Source: Opisthorchis felineus (taxonomy: Eukaryota; Platyhelminthes; Trematoda; Opisthorchiida; Opisthorchiidae). Taken from it: a DNA stretch of 64,000 nt. The DNA lies in contig SJOL01008957.1 in assembly GCA_004794785.1 (NCBI GenBank), positions 226,513 through 290,512 on the forward strand, in the 5' to 3' direction. The position numbers and the translations under genes are program-made. The notes under the pieces are model-generated. The model worked only from the letters and a program-made list of their open reading frames with translations. It ran no database searches and had not been told where the DNA came from. Shown piece after piece: positions 1 to 11,749 of this stretch; positions within the stretch are counted from its first letter, which is position 1; every line of letters starts with the position of its first letter.

Positions 1-3000
1 TAATTATGAAAATCCGGTCGCGATCCATGGTGCAGCACTGTGTAACAAACAGAGTGAAGTACAACGGACTAAAAGGTTCTAAGTTTGGCATACAAAACGT
101 GAGCCACGGTGGAGGACTTTGCCTAGGAGAAGACAAAGAAACAGTGCTTGTTTATGAGTTGAGTGTTGCAGCAGCCCAAAAGATGACTGCCGAATCAGTT
201 AGCCATTTTTTGTATACTTTCAGATTTGCACCTCTTCATGGCAGCGAATTACATATGATGTGGTCACTATGATCAGGTCATTTAATTACACGGCTGTTTG
301 ACCAAATGACTCGAGAAATCATTGAATGAAAGGTGTTTTCCCCTGATCCGCACGGGGAACTGTCAGCTGAGGCTAAGACAATCAATATACCTACCCGTCA
401 CGACTGTTCAACTGAGCTGTCCTTAATTGTTCATCAGTGTAACGTCTTATGACACCACTGTAAGGACCAAACTCAGGAGCTTATAATCCGGTGCGAAATG
501 AATCTATTCCTGAATCCAATCACTGTGACTTTCCGCCTAATTGCTATCTCAGTTTCTCGGTGAAACGATTAGGGGTATCTATCAAGTGTCACGGATGTCG
601 GAGGCAATTCCCCTTCTCGCCTGAGACATCGAATCAGATGGGGCGAGCCCATTGCCACTATCATGCATGAAGGGACATTATGGGGGCGGAAAATTGTTCA
701 CTCTGGGCACACTATAATTACACAGGTGAATAAATAGATTCCTGCTACTATCCAGGTACACTAGAAGTGGAGGTGGCAATTAACTGGCAACGAAATCTCA
801 GATCGGGAGAAGGGGTCAATAAAACGGTTGCCCATTGAAGCCGATAACAGAACTGGTTCATCACGTTAGAGAAATCTCCCAACCAAATTGGTGTAAACCG
901 CGAAATGCCACGTTCTTGAATTTCGGACGAACCCAAACAAAACTAAGATTTCGGCGTTGTATTTTTGAGAGAAAAGGGAATGTCATGCAGAATAATTGTG
1001 ATGCTTCACTGAGTGAGTCTTTTCCATGTTGGCAACACTGAGTTAGATGACTATGACCATTATGCAGAAAAACCCCTAAAACCTGACTGTTTTGCACATC
1101 GCTGCGTAGTTTTAACCTGCACATACTACTTACATTCGAGCTTCATAGCACCTCGGCTGCTTCGTACTGAAGTGATTTTCGGTTCAACTTTCTTGGCTGC
1201 ACAAGAAAGGTAAATATCATATTCAGGGTTCGGAACGTCTATCAGTCTTTTTGAGAATTGGCAAGTGTACAGAGTCACCATAATGTGACATGGTACATGG
1301 AAAAGAAAAGAACAAAGGCCTTTCTCTGAGAGATCGACGTTCGATAAACGCAGCAACACCACGTCACCTGATTTGAATCTGCTTGTCTGAATTACCGCAG
1401 TTACTGTATCAAGTCTAACGACTGTGTAACTAACACGAGCGCCACTTGGAGTTTCAGTAAGAACTTATTTTGCCCCACAGGACGAACTGAGTCGCTGAAA
1501 GAAAAATAATGAGGACGACAAGCGAGTCTGAAGCCTTACCGAGCGGATGTTCTACCAACTGAGTTTCCGCAACTACGGTGTCACGACGATGTTTCGCAGG
1601 ACCTCTGGATCACCTCTTTGTTTTCATTGGTTGGTCGATGAGCTGGCAAACGCTGTTCTCTTTAGCGCTATTCCACTGTTGCTTGTACTCCGCTATTCAC
1701 TAAAGCGGAGAATTTTTTCATAATCCTTTCCCGTGAATGTCTCGAGGTAGCCCGGTGAGAATTTTGAAGTGTTCCCGTAAAAATCTAATAACCCTTAAAG
1801 TCGAGATATTTCAGAGATGCAATGTGAGGAGCGAAAACTCTTAAACTTCATAGTGAGTCAACTAATGGGATATCAAGAGTTTCCTGTCGGGCCAACTTAG
1901 GTATCTTATGGAAAGATACCTGTGCTTTTTAACGTTAAAATAGTGTCGACCTGGCAACTGTCAGTTGAATTTAGGAGGATACTTCCAAAGGTTCAGAATT
2001 TTCCGGGAAAATATGAACGTTTTTTTCTGACCCAGGATGCCGACCATTATGATCCCCAAAGGCCGGTGGGAAATGATGCCTCCATACTCATCTGCCCATA
2101 AATCATCCAATCGCAGGTGTGTTGGACATGGAGTCCTACGGTGGCACACCAGTCCTTACAAACAGATTATTGAACGACCATCAAGAAGACCTGCGAGTGT
2201 CCGAAAGATTTTTAAGTGTGGTAGTCCCACGTACTATACAGGAACGTCCGTCTAATCCTGATATGTGGGTTGGTTGGATCGCGCGCAGCTTACTGGTAAG
2301 CGTGACCATAAAGGGAAACCGAAGCTTAGCAGTATGACGAACTAAGCGCGGACCAAATACTTTCTGGCTTATTCAACGCGGGATTGATCCGCTATCACTG
2401 TATTAAGTGCGGCTAATCTTTGCTAGTCTTTTGCCCGTACACGCCGGAACAACAAGGGCTAGTAGAAAATTATGCGGACATGATTCTCCTCCTAATAACA
2501 AAACTTCCACCTTCCGCCCATTCTTTGTGACAGGTTCTAAACGGTATCATGGGAAAAAGTGATGACCCCATGGACAAAGTATACTGGTTCTGAGCCGTAG
2601 AAACTTCAGTTAACCAAGCACCTGAGCATCACAAACGACCATTAGTAGTGACATCAAAAACTATTCTTTAGGAAACCATAAACTTATACTATACTTCTAG
2701 TTCTAACCCAGGTGTGATGTTTTGCTTCATCTGTCAGTGACAAGATACCAAAGATTTTTTTCTTTTGTATTAACTGGGTTGGTGCGGGGGATATGCTGCA
2801 TGATCATATGAATGAACAAGCTGGTACTGGGCTTGAAGTGAAGGCAATCCCCAGTAGATATGGTAGGGATGGAAACAGTGGCCTAAAAATGCGAACAGCA
2901 ACATGCAATCGTAACTGCGGAGGCAGAACAACCTCAGGCGTGTTTTTCTGAGACATGTACCACCAAATCTTCATGGCACGCAGTGTTCAGGGTGAATTAA

Positions 3001-6000
3001 TTAGTAAATTCAGTGAACACCTGAACTGGCCCCTTCCTTGCTGGTAGCTGCGATTATGAACAAATAAACTGATGCTTTTCATATCGTATTCCATCTTGTG
3101 TTCTTTCGTCTATTGTATCCTGACATTCGTGCACCAGGTTCTACCATTCGGATGGTAGCCCGAAAATAGACACATATTCCAATCGGCATTTGGACGTAGT
3201 TTTGACTAAGTTGAGCACGGCGCTTTCATCGTGAAAGTTGATCTTCGACTGAATGTGTCGCGCAAAGACCGCCTCACTTCTCAGTCGGTATGATATTTTA
3301 GATATCGCAGTCTATTTTCTTGAAGGAAACTACTCACAAAGTTGCCGAAGAGTTTCCATAGCTTTCTTTCTAGATTTATTTAGCCGTATTTAGGAATCTT
3401 ATCTATTCCATGACTATTCACCCAAATTTTACCTGCTTCATCTGCGTATCACATATCGAGACGGAGGCCGTTAGTCAACTAAAAGAATTTCAAACAGACC
3501 TCTACCAAGGACGTCGATATACTGAAAGCAGATGACTCGGCCTTCAAGTAATTCTGTGGGTAGATTTAATTAAATGAAAATTTTGCGAAACAACCAACGA
3601 TCTCTCGAACTGACTGTGGATCTATCCAGGGTTTTCTTCTCTTGAAAACCACTCAGCCTAGAAAGTGGATGGTTGAAAAAGAGTCGTGAATGGGGTATGG
3701 CACTTCCCATGAATTAGTTGGAAGCACTCACAATCCGCGACATGCATTTTGTCGTTCAGCTGAGCCACTTTTCGCCTTATCAGATGGTCGTCCCTCAACA
3801 GAGGCTCGGTTTAGTACACGGATCACTTGGTTTGTCTTGTTTTTGCTTATCCCTTTCGAGCTTGAACTGGACGAATGTGGAGAAGCGATTTTCCGAAGCG
3901 AACACAATCAGACCTCGCACTACCCGCATGTTCAACACAAACCTAACAAGAGTAGTTGGGCGGCCATGTGGCAATGCAACTCTGTCCAATGTTATTCTAA
4001 TATCTAACAAGCCTGTGTGTGATTGATCAGACGGTGAGCAGCATTGTTGCTGCTTTTAATGTGGTTATGAAATCAATCGTATCTGTTTAAATAAATACCA
4101 CAGCCTTTGTTGACATATTGCCCCTCCCCGAAAAGTGGACGAACAAGAGACAATCAAAAACAAAAAGGACGAATTGACAACTCGACCACTGTTGGAGAAA
4201 TTTTGGGCAATGTCGTCAAATCTGTGTTCGGGCCAAGTGATTTCCCACTCTGTAAGATCGAACTACGTGAATTTTTCACCAGGAAGTTATTTGAATTTTA
4301 TTTGTTAAACTTATATAACCCATTACAGACATGTATCAGATCTTATACTATGGATTCCGCATATCGTGAGCCGAGCGGTTTCAGTGGTTCTGCAATACTA
4401 AATACTTAACTGTGGTACGGACAATGGTAAAATGCATTTTCATGATTACCAACCACATCCTGTGATTATTATTGTAATTCGGTTCTGTGGAACAAAGTTT
4501 CTTGCTTGTCATTGCAACTATTTCAGGCACATGGCGGATCTTTTTCTTTCCCTTTGAAAACCACTTCTTTTCCCATTTCCAACTAATTATTACTTCTTAA
4601 ACCACGACAGATTACTCGGGTTATGTGCCAATATTTTACCGTCAGGACTGTCTGCACTATAGTTTTTTTTCTAGACCATATCCAGAGCAAAGTTTCAGTG
4701 CAACCTCGAATGGAAATTTTGCCACACACCCCGACGAAATTAAAATTAAAACTGCGTTGTACACTTCGAAACTGACAGGCATACAGGTTTATCAGAGATA
4801 AGACCTATTAGATGAACTATTGTCTGGATCTAGACGCCTGAGTATGTGGTCGAGATCCTAGGCACACCAAACAGCTACTTCCAACTAGCTCTAAACGGAT
4901 AGCAGTTGGGGGGAGGGGGGGCTGACGCACCCTCCCCCAAATCTTTCTTGTCTGTGATCAATGTCCAGACTTGTATATAATAGGCTAATATGGCAAGGAT
5001 TGGCATCCTACTTTTTTTTACATTACTTCCCTTCTCTTGATAGATCCTGGTCAGATAAATGGGCGTGATCTGTCCACGCACGTTTTTTGTGCGTTTGTTG
5101 GCGTCCGAGCGTAAAATATCCTTTCCCACTCTGCACAGGAACTTATGATTCAGGTTCGCTTGGTCACCGTTAAGACAACTTGCATGATTCTACATCCCCA
5201 GGGATATCTGTCAACCGCGGAGATGACAGAGAACATGGTCAACCCAGACAATGTGGTTTACCTTAGTGTTCCGATGTGAAGGGGGAGAGGAAATGGGTTC
5301 GTTTGTGACTGGAACTTGACTATCGCCGATGAGTGCATACAATTTCGGATGAGACTAAGCCTGGAGTTTTCGTTGCGCTGTCGAATAGTAAAACACACAC
5401 ATGACTTCGTGTTCCTTGTTGGTAGCAGCTACTACTTGGGAGTGCTCAACTCGTCACACTGGGCTTCAGGTTGATAAGTGACCATCTTTCTAAACCTGAA
5501 CGCGAAGCATAGCAAGGTGATTAAAATTTACCGAGAGAAACGCAGGCTATCGCTTGAGTTGTGGAAATATTCTAATGACCACACATCTGAACAGGTTAGT
5601 TTTAGTCAGGTCTGCAATGGGAACTCACCAACTTGGTGACGGGTTCACTGAGTCCCTTATCCATGAAGATCCCTTACTGATTCGCTGCAAATTCTCTGTG
5701 TCCCGTGTCACTATTCAGTAATCCTAAAGCCCAATCAACCATTAGCTTACAAGTTTGTTCTCACTTGAATGCTATGCCTAGTTATAATAATACACCTTTT
5801 TCTGGTTACGCATCCATTTTCTGTGAGCAGGGAGGAGAAAGTCCGATGAGTTCACAGCCACATGTTCTCAAGGCACATCCAAAGATCTTGCGAATTTCCG
5901 CAAGTTTGATCACAAACTTAACATGTACAGTGAAACTGATAAACAAAATCTACGAGGTCCCGTCCAACACTGGTTCTCAGTTTCAGTTACTTGTTGCAAA

Positions 6001-6399
6001 ACTGTTCATAGTTCAGCTGGGAATTCTCCATTCCAAAAGTCTAAAACATCAGGTATTGTAATTATTACTAAACTGCCCTAATTTTTTGTAGCAGAATTCA
6101 CGTAATACATTATGTGGCTTCGCTAGGACCCGAATTATTGTGCAGTGTGGAATATACAAAGGAGGCTCAGCCACACCACTGAAATTCACAAGTCTTCGTT
6201 CTTCTCAGTACAGTCCCCATATATATAACAAGCATCCTCGTAACGACTTCCTCTTCAACACGACCGTAATAGCTGTGTGCGAACGTCACAACGTTAGACT
6301 TCGAACTACGACCGGCTCTCTAAAAGTCCCGAATTCGCTCGTAGGGAACCTAATGGGGAACGCGCTTCAAACACGAGAGGCTCTTCCAGCTCTTTTTGA
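1..6399 (+). CDS. Multi-exon gene, product unrecognised (3' part complete, 5' end off the window or near base 6)
   Basis: I read ten exons whose splice phases all match: up to 98, 841-1012, 2117-2295, 3861-3951, 4136-4251, 5202-5275, 5426-5469, 5831-6052, 6146-6207 and 6298-6399 (stop TGA). Strong sites include the donors GTAAGC after 2295 and GTAAGA after 4251, and the acceptors before 4136, 5202 and 5831. The weakest donors are those after 3951 (GTAGTT) and 5469 (GTTGAT). The predicted protein is mostly hydrophilic. It has a Lys/Glu-rich stretch encoded by 4136-4251 and ends in an Arg/Ser-rich tail finishing SSSSF. A poly(A) signal lies 61 bases after the stop. I recognise no domain. Individual exons could belong to neighbouring transcripts: an AATAAA at 4089-4094 could end a shorter form. 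Confidence 0.5.
4906..4940. repeat. G-rich inverted repeat / hairpin
   Basis: A run of six G, an A and seven G is followed closely by the complementary run ACCCTCCCCCAA. DNA or RNA here could fold into a GC-rich hairpin, or the G-strand could form a quadruplex. It lies in an intron of the first gene model. Confidence 0.5.
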
Positions 6400-6459
6400 A
6401 AACCTTCAGTACTGCTGATAGCATGAGTAACAGCAATCCCACAGTATTTTCTCAACCTC

Positions 6460-6465
6460 AATAAA
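6460..6465 (+). promoter_or_regulatory. Poly(A) signal AATAAA
   Basis: Canonical AATAAA 61 bases downstream of the TGA at 6397-6399, correctly placed to end the 1-6.4 kb gene. Confidence 0.5.
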
Positions 6466-6611
6466 AGTATCCGGTTCGTCCAAAATCCTAGTGAGAAAAC
6501 CCCCGCGTAAACTGTAATTAGATCAACTCTGCTGTCGTTACGATGATTCCTTCCAGATTAATGTGAAGGACCCGGATCAATCAGAGGTCAATTAAGAGGA
6601 TTATGCGTGAT

Positions 6612-6761
6612 CTATTGTGTATTGAGCAGGACTTCAGAGTGGACAGTCCCCCTCAGTTTGGAAATCGAAGAAAGGATGTTGCTGTGGCGACAAACGTGAA
6701 CTAAAGTACTGACACTGACATTAGTCATAGTATTAATCCAAAGTGCCCGCCTCACTGTGAA
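6612..6761 (-). CDS. Candidate terminal exon, product unknown
   Basis: On the minus strand a good acceptor (pyrimidine-rich, ending in CAG, just above 6761) opens a 49-codon frame ending in TAG at 6612. The predicted end contains SNILSSISKLRG and finishes in LLNTQ. The exon would belong to a gene converging on the plus-strand gene that ends at 6.4 kb. I found no upstream partner exon. Confidence 0.35.
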   Translation of the reverse strand, partial: FTVRRALWINTMTNVSVSTLVHVCRHSNILSSISKLRGTVHSEVLLNTQ

Positions 6762-7461
6762 CTGAAATTTAAGGAGTTTGGGAAGTGAAAAGTGCCCAGG
6801 AATGAATGAGCCCCGTTTAGCAGACCGCATGACGAGACAGGCATGAATACTAACGAAGTAAGCATCCTACCTTTCTACAGTATTTTGAACAAATTCATAA
6901 TATCCTTTCTATTTTCGAATGAGGTTTGAATAAATTCGTGACAGATCGATGATGAAATCTGGTTGGTAAATTGATCATTATTATAACTGAAGTTAGTCCG
7001 GATTCAGAATTCAGTACCTGTGTAAAGTATATGGCCTTGAACAGCCAGTTCGTTCTGAGTACACAATGTTTTGTTTCATCAGGGGACTATCAGAAACACT
7101 TAGTGAAACACTTACCCCGAAAGTTTTGCCGAACATTCACAGTTTTTTGCTTTTCAGCCGTTGCAATTGTTTATCCTGTTTCAAATTCCCGAAACAATAT
7201 ATTAGTGGGCCTGTTGAACTTTTCTTGGACCACGTACACCCTGATCGAGCCCTTTATTTGCTGATGGTGGTCAAGTTGAAGACTGCCGCATAGTTCGGTC
7301 GCAGATTGAGCACAAGTAACCACCACGTAAATGATTGTCGGTGCAGTCCACTTACACATGGTGGTTCCGCCCTCATTTGGTCACGGATTGATCTCTCCTC
7401 AGATAGATCTCGCACAAGGGCAGTCAGTACATTTAATGTTGTGTTAATGATACGATTTCAG

Positions 7462-7922
7462 ATAACTATAACCCTGAGTACTCAACAAGGTTACGCCCCC
7501 ATGGCTCAGCGATCTGCACGATTGACTTTCCTAGCGATTGGTTTATTACTGGTGAACCTTTCATGAAGTTACAGTGGCACGAAACCACTGGCTTCTCATT
7601 CAGTATTGAGTGCGTGTAAATAGTGTAGGGCCCAAACAAGTTTTTTTGCCACCGATACAGAGGAGCATCATTTCACGTCCCTTGGTATTGGGTAGCAATT
7701 TGATGTCATTTGCTGTCATTTATAACAGCAAAACTTCTGCATCATCCACATCTGTCGTGCAGTCGTTTTCTGTCAGTCTCACCAACTATTGATGTAGGCC
7801 CCGCAATGTGTTTCCATCCGAATGTACGATCTTGTGTATTTTTAATTCATGCATGTCATGCCGGTATTAGTCTTTTTTCAACCGCTCAGCTAGTCACTGA
7901 ACAGCCGGGCAACTATTTATAA
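7462..7922 (+). CDS. Candidate exon cluster, product unknown
   Basis: An exon at 7462-7615 has a good acceptor and the donor GTAAAT, and encodes an aromatic, beta-rich peptide (contains DFPSDWFITGEP). It can join in phase to a micro-exon at 7661-7684 and then to 7763-7922, which ends in TAA. Alternatively the strong acceptor at 7659-7660 begins a last exon in another frame that ends at 7792. A further T-rich acceptor at 7156-7157 opens a coding-like frame to 7293 that may lie upstream. The frame choice is unresolved. Confidence 0.33.
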
Positions 7923-8429
7923 CTATTCTTCTTGCTGTTTATTGACTATTTGGAGATTGCATTTGGCTCAAACTGAGCCCATGTTGGTGAGAAAAACGTT
8001 AAATTCTGTCGTAATTCTGCACTGTATTATGGACTTTCCAGACGTTTCTCCTTTAGCTTCGGATAACTTTGAAACAGGTCAATGTGCCCCATTGTGGTAG
8101 TGTTTGAAACTCTTAATTCAGGTTATCACTCGAGCTGCCTTGGTTGCACCACTAGGTCCGTGTATCCTCTTACGGCATTGCAGAGGTAGCACGTGTTTAT
8201 TGGAGCCTCTGCGATGTCCGACAAGGTGGCCTAGTTTTTAGTCGCTATTCCTCTGCGTCGGAATTCTCAGCTGAGACCGGAGTTGACGCGAAAGTCTCTT
8301 GGGACTGAACGACGACTGAACAAAAGCATGGCGAGCTGTGTGTAATAACAATAGTTTATGTGATGAAAGCGTGACACAAGAAAGTTGAAAGTAAGGACGT
8401 ATTCAGTAAGCTCATGAACGTAATAAAAG

Positions 8430-8664
8430 TAATGTGTTGGAATATTGGTAGCTCAGGTGCATTCGTTGGTGGTTAACCAGGTGCCTGTTGGTCTGTTCGC
8501 TGAACCTGGCAGCCGGCTTGCAAACGTTTCGTCACCTTTCGAGAAGATATCCTCAATTCGCGACTGGATGGGCGCACTCAGGATGTCTTCTCGAATGGCA
8601 ACGAAATGTTTGCAAGCCAACTGCCAAGTTTAGTGAACAGATCAACAACCAAAGAATCAATTAA
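8430..8664. mobile_element. Palindromic MITE-like element (copy 1)
   Basis: The two arms of this 235-bp stretch are inverted copies of each other. The left arm reads through GTTGGTCTGTTCGCTGAAC to CTTGCAAACGTTTCG. The right arm carries the reverse complement (GAAATGTTTGCAAGCC, then GTGAACAGATCAAC). The same arms occur at 44.0 kb. It has no coding capacity, as expected for a non-autonomous foldback element. I see no clear target-site duplication for this copy. Confidence 0.7.
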
Positions 8665-9331
8665 CAATGCAATGAAAATGAATGTTATGCCTGGAAAAGC
8701 ATGGACAAAGGGGCACACTACGGTTCAGAGATGCACAAACTATACACTGCTACAGAACCCAGGTTGTTCGCCTTAAATTCACTACACTCTGACAGTACTG
8801 TCGCTTGGGTTCGTCAGATCGAACCTCCAAGTTATCCGCCACTCAAGAAGATACTAGATACTCTAGGATAGGACCTGTCTGGTGCATTTTTTGGTGACGA
8901 TTTATATCAAAGACGGACACACTGGATTCTGAAATTTACCGATGAATTCAATTGCCCAGCGGGTTACGTAGTGAGTCGATCACATATTCTTTCCGTAAGA
9001 AAGGTCTTATACTTGGGCTACTTGTTAAAAATGACTCAGCTTTCGTGTGGGAGAAGAAGATTCATTGAAGAATTAAGTTTCATCACTTACATACCCTTCT
9101 GAAAATTTTCATATAACTGAACTGAGCAGTCCAGTGCATAAACGAGTCCGGATGGTCTATTCCCAGGAAATACGAAACTGAAAATACTTCTTTAGAGTTC
9201 TTGGTAGAATAGGAATTCAACAAAAGCTACCACGGTCTTCTCACCAGCCTATTACATTATGCTATCCCTGGGCCTAATAAACACCAAATTTTTATTCTTT
9301 AACTTCCCAAAACGGCGGCCTTCGACGTGAG

Positions 9332-9608
9332 GTGTGTTAATTCTACTAAATTCGTACCATGGCTCAAAAAATACTTCAATCATTTACTGACAGACCTTGA
9401 ACCAACCGAAGACAATGGACCAGCTGAGTGTATTCGCAATCCACCTATTATCCACAATACAGGGAGGTTTGAAAGGAAGGAATCCATTCGAAGACAGAAT
9501 TTACACCAGGTTGATCTGTGCAGGACTATTGTCCGAAGTTCTCACACCTTCGAGCCGTTGACATCGAGTTCTCCAATGTCAGCCATCTATAATAGCAAGT
9601 ACCGATAA
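9332..9608 (+). CDS. Candidate last exon, product unknown
   Basis: A 91-codon open stretch rich in charged residues (contains LKKYFNHLLTDLEPTEDNG and RFERKESIRRQ) ends in TAA at 9606-9608. An AATAAA at 9682-9687 lies about 75 bases further on, as expected for a 3' terminal exon. The exact acceptor is unclear: 9330-9331 and 9392-9393 are both possible. No domain recognised. Confidence 0.45.
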
Positions 9609-9681
9609 TGTTTCTGTCAGTTTTTAATCCCAGAACATGGGCATGGACATCTTGCACTTTCTCAGCATCACACGCTGCACA

Positions 9682-9687
9682 AATAAA
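9682..9687 (+). promoter_or_regulatory. Poly(A) signal AATAAA
   Basis: Canonical signal about 75 bases after the stop codon of the 9.3-9.6 kb exon. Confidence 0.4.
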
Positions 9688-9689
9688 TC

Positions 9690-10980
9690 ATAAATTACTG
9701 GGTTTAATGCTTCGCCTACGTGCTGCCTCCTGGATATTGAATGTGATGTATTGTCTATGTCACATCCATCATATATGGATTGGCCTAGTCAGCAACACCG
9801 TTATGGGCGAACAGAGGCTGAAACCTATATCGTTTCATTTAGCCCGGCTCAGTTCGGCTGTAGCAAGCTTTACCAGCCCGACGATGTCGCCTGGGAATTT
9901 CATGAACTTTGCTGAAGGCACGTACGAAGTCACACGTTGAACACTGTAGCGCGTCCTGGTGAGATGAAGTGACGTACAGTCTTAGAGATTCAGGATCAAA
10001 TACCCTACATTTCGATGGTAGTTTTCTAGGGACTCCCCACATACACATGCACACGGTCAACAATGCTCTCTTCCATCCTCACTCCTACAGCAAACTGTTG
10101 GGAACCACTAGATTACTATTGATTGTATTTGTAAGTAGAAATTTGCTAGACGAAAATTTTACAGTGTAAGCTACATATATTGTATGGTGTTACACTTTAT
10201 CAGACATTGACGGTATCTGATATGTACATGACACGAATAACATTTATTCACGCCTTTTGGTCCATATCTCGTAGAACGATGCGAATAGAAAGATGATTTG
10301 AAACAGTTCAAAGTCAATATGGAACTTGAAAAAAAGTGATGGAACAGGGAGCTTGTCATTAGTCTTGATTTAATTTCGGCCTACCGGTCGGAATTCTCAT
10401 GATTGATTGAATTTAAAGGATGATTAAAAGGACCATTTGAAACATCAAAAGAGAAGGGATACGTAAGACTTCAACTGTGTTTCTATCGGTGAACCAATTT
10501 CTTGGTATGAAAACTAATAATTTAAGGGTTTGTTGGAGAAACAAACAAGCGGGAGAACGAGCAATCAACCACAAGGAGGTTTTTCGGTGACAAAAACAAC
10601 AAACGACAAAACCATTATACTGTAACAGTGGATTCCACAAAAATTATATTGACGGTTTGTCAATACTCGATACCTATAAAACAATTTGCTTTGGGTTCGC
10701 TCACACTCAGCCGATGGAACATTTACCGCAACCACAGAGAACTCAATGAACTCTGAAAGCTTCCATGGGTGTTGATAGCTTTTCAGTGAACAGCCTGACC
10801 CCGCGCTTAGCCTACTATGGGGTTTGGCACTGTTGATTAATCAGCCATACTTTGCGATTGATGGTTGGCCAGCACCATGGATTAGGAAGGATTGGACAGA
10901 TCTCGGCAACACAAACATGATATTTCCGAAACCGTTTCCTGAACATGCGGGCACTTGTTTGAACTCGTCGGTCAGCCAAT
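9690..10980. other. No supported gene
   Basis: I see only short, low-quality open frames on both strands here, with no paired splice sites around a coding-like frame. An AT-rich patch lies near 10170-10350. Probably intergenic or intronic. Confidence 0.4.
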
Positions 10981-11027
10981 GACCCGTGCTAATTGTGGTG
11001 ACACCAACGCAAGCGCCAGTCGACACC

Positions 11028-11510
11028 ATGAGCCCTCATTTTACTAGTGACAAGGTGACAGTTAAAGTTAGTTGGACATGCACATTTCAGAGGAGAATGC
11101 AGGTCCTGTTTTTCGTGCAAGGACAATCCGTGGGTCCATTGTGTACGATACTAACCAGTGTACCTTTTAGTACAAATCAGTAGGAACCTGAAAATGACAA
11201 GGTATTCTACCACACTGAAATTTAGGCCGTGAGCCAATCCTTGTGGGACACGGTCAGATCGTCTAAGAAGTAACACTGACACAATGAAATAAATGGACTT
11301 GTATAACAGCTACATTAGTTACAGCCGTCCCTTCTGCAGGAATCACCTGACGGGATCGACCGATATTTGGAAACAAATACAACAATCTTTCACGAGGACC
11401 TCTCCTGTTCAGGGGAAAGCACTTCCACCGAGAAGACAATTTTGGAAATACGGCTTTTTCCTGTTGCAATCCTTCCCAAAGAGACACTTTGGGCTTCCCT
11501 AGATAACTGA
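11028..11510 (+). CDS. Candidate two-exon gene, product unknown
   Basis: The strong part is 11325-11510. The acceptor TTACAG opens a 61-codon acidic, Ser/Thr-rich frame (contains SPDGIDRYLETNTT and ending LWASLDN) up to TGA. Other frames on both strands are less protein-like. A short first exon at 11028-11054 begins with an ATG in a very good start context (ACACCATGA) and ends at the donor GTGACA in matching phase 0. That first exon is speculative. No domain recognised. Confidence 0.45.
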
Positions 11511-11749
11511 ATTCTTCTTCAATAGGAAATATTCCGACTGAAATGCTCCACGCCGCCAACCCTGGTCGGATAGCTGAGCAAAACCTCAAAGACTTTATAT
11601 CATAGACATAGTTGATATCTTAATCCACGACATTAGTGAACTTCTTTCAACTTGACCTGACTTAGCTGACAATTTAGCAGATGAGCACAAAACACCATAT
11701 GATGGAACAAATCATAAATGAGATAGCAATCGAAGGATAGGATGAAACA

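Noticed and set aside
8445..8633. 62-codon frame at 8.4 kb as a gene
   Set aside because: It lies wholly within the palindromic MITE-like element and is not kept in the 44.0 kb copy.
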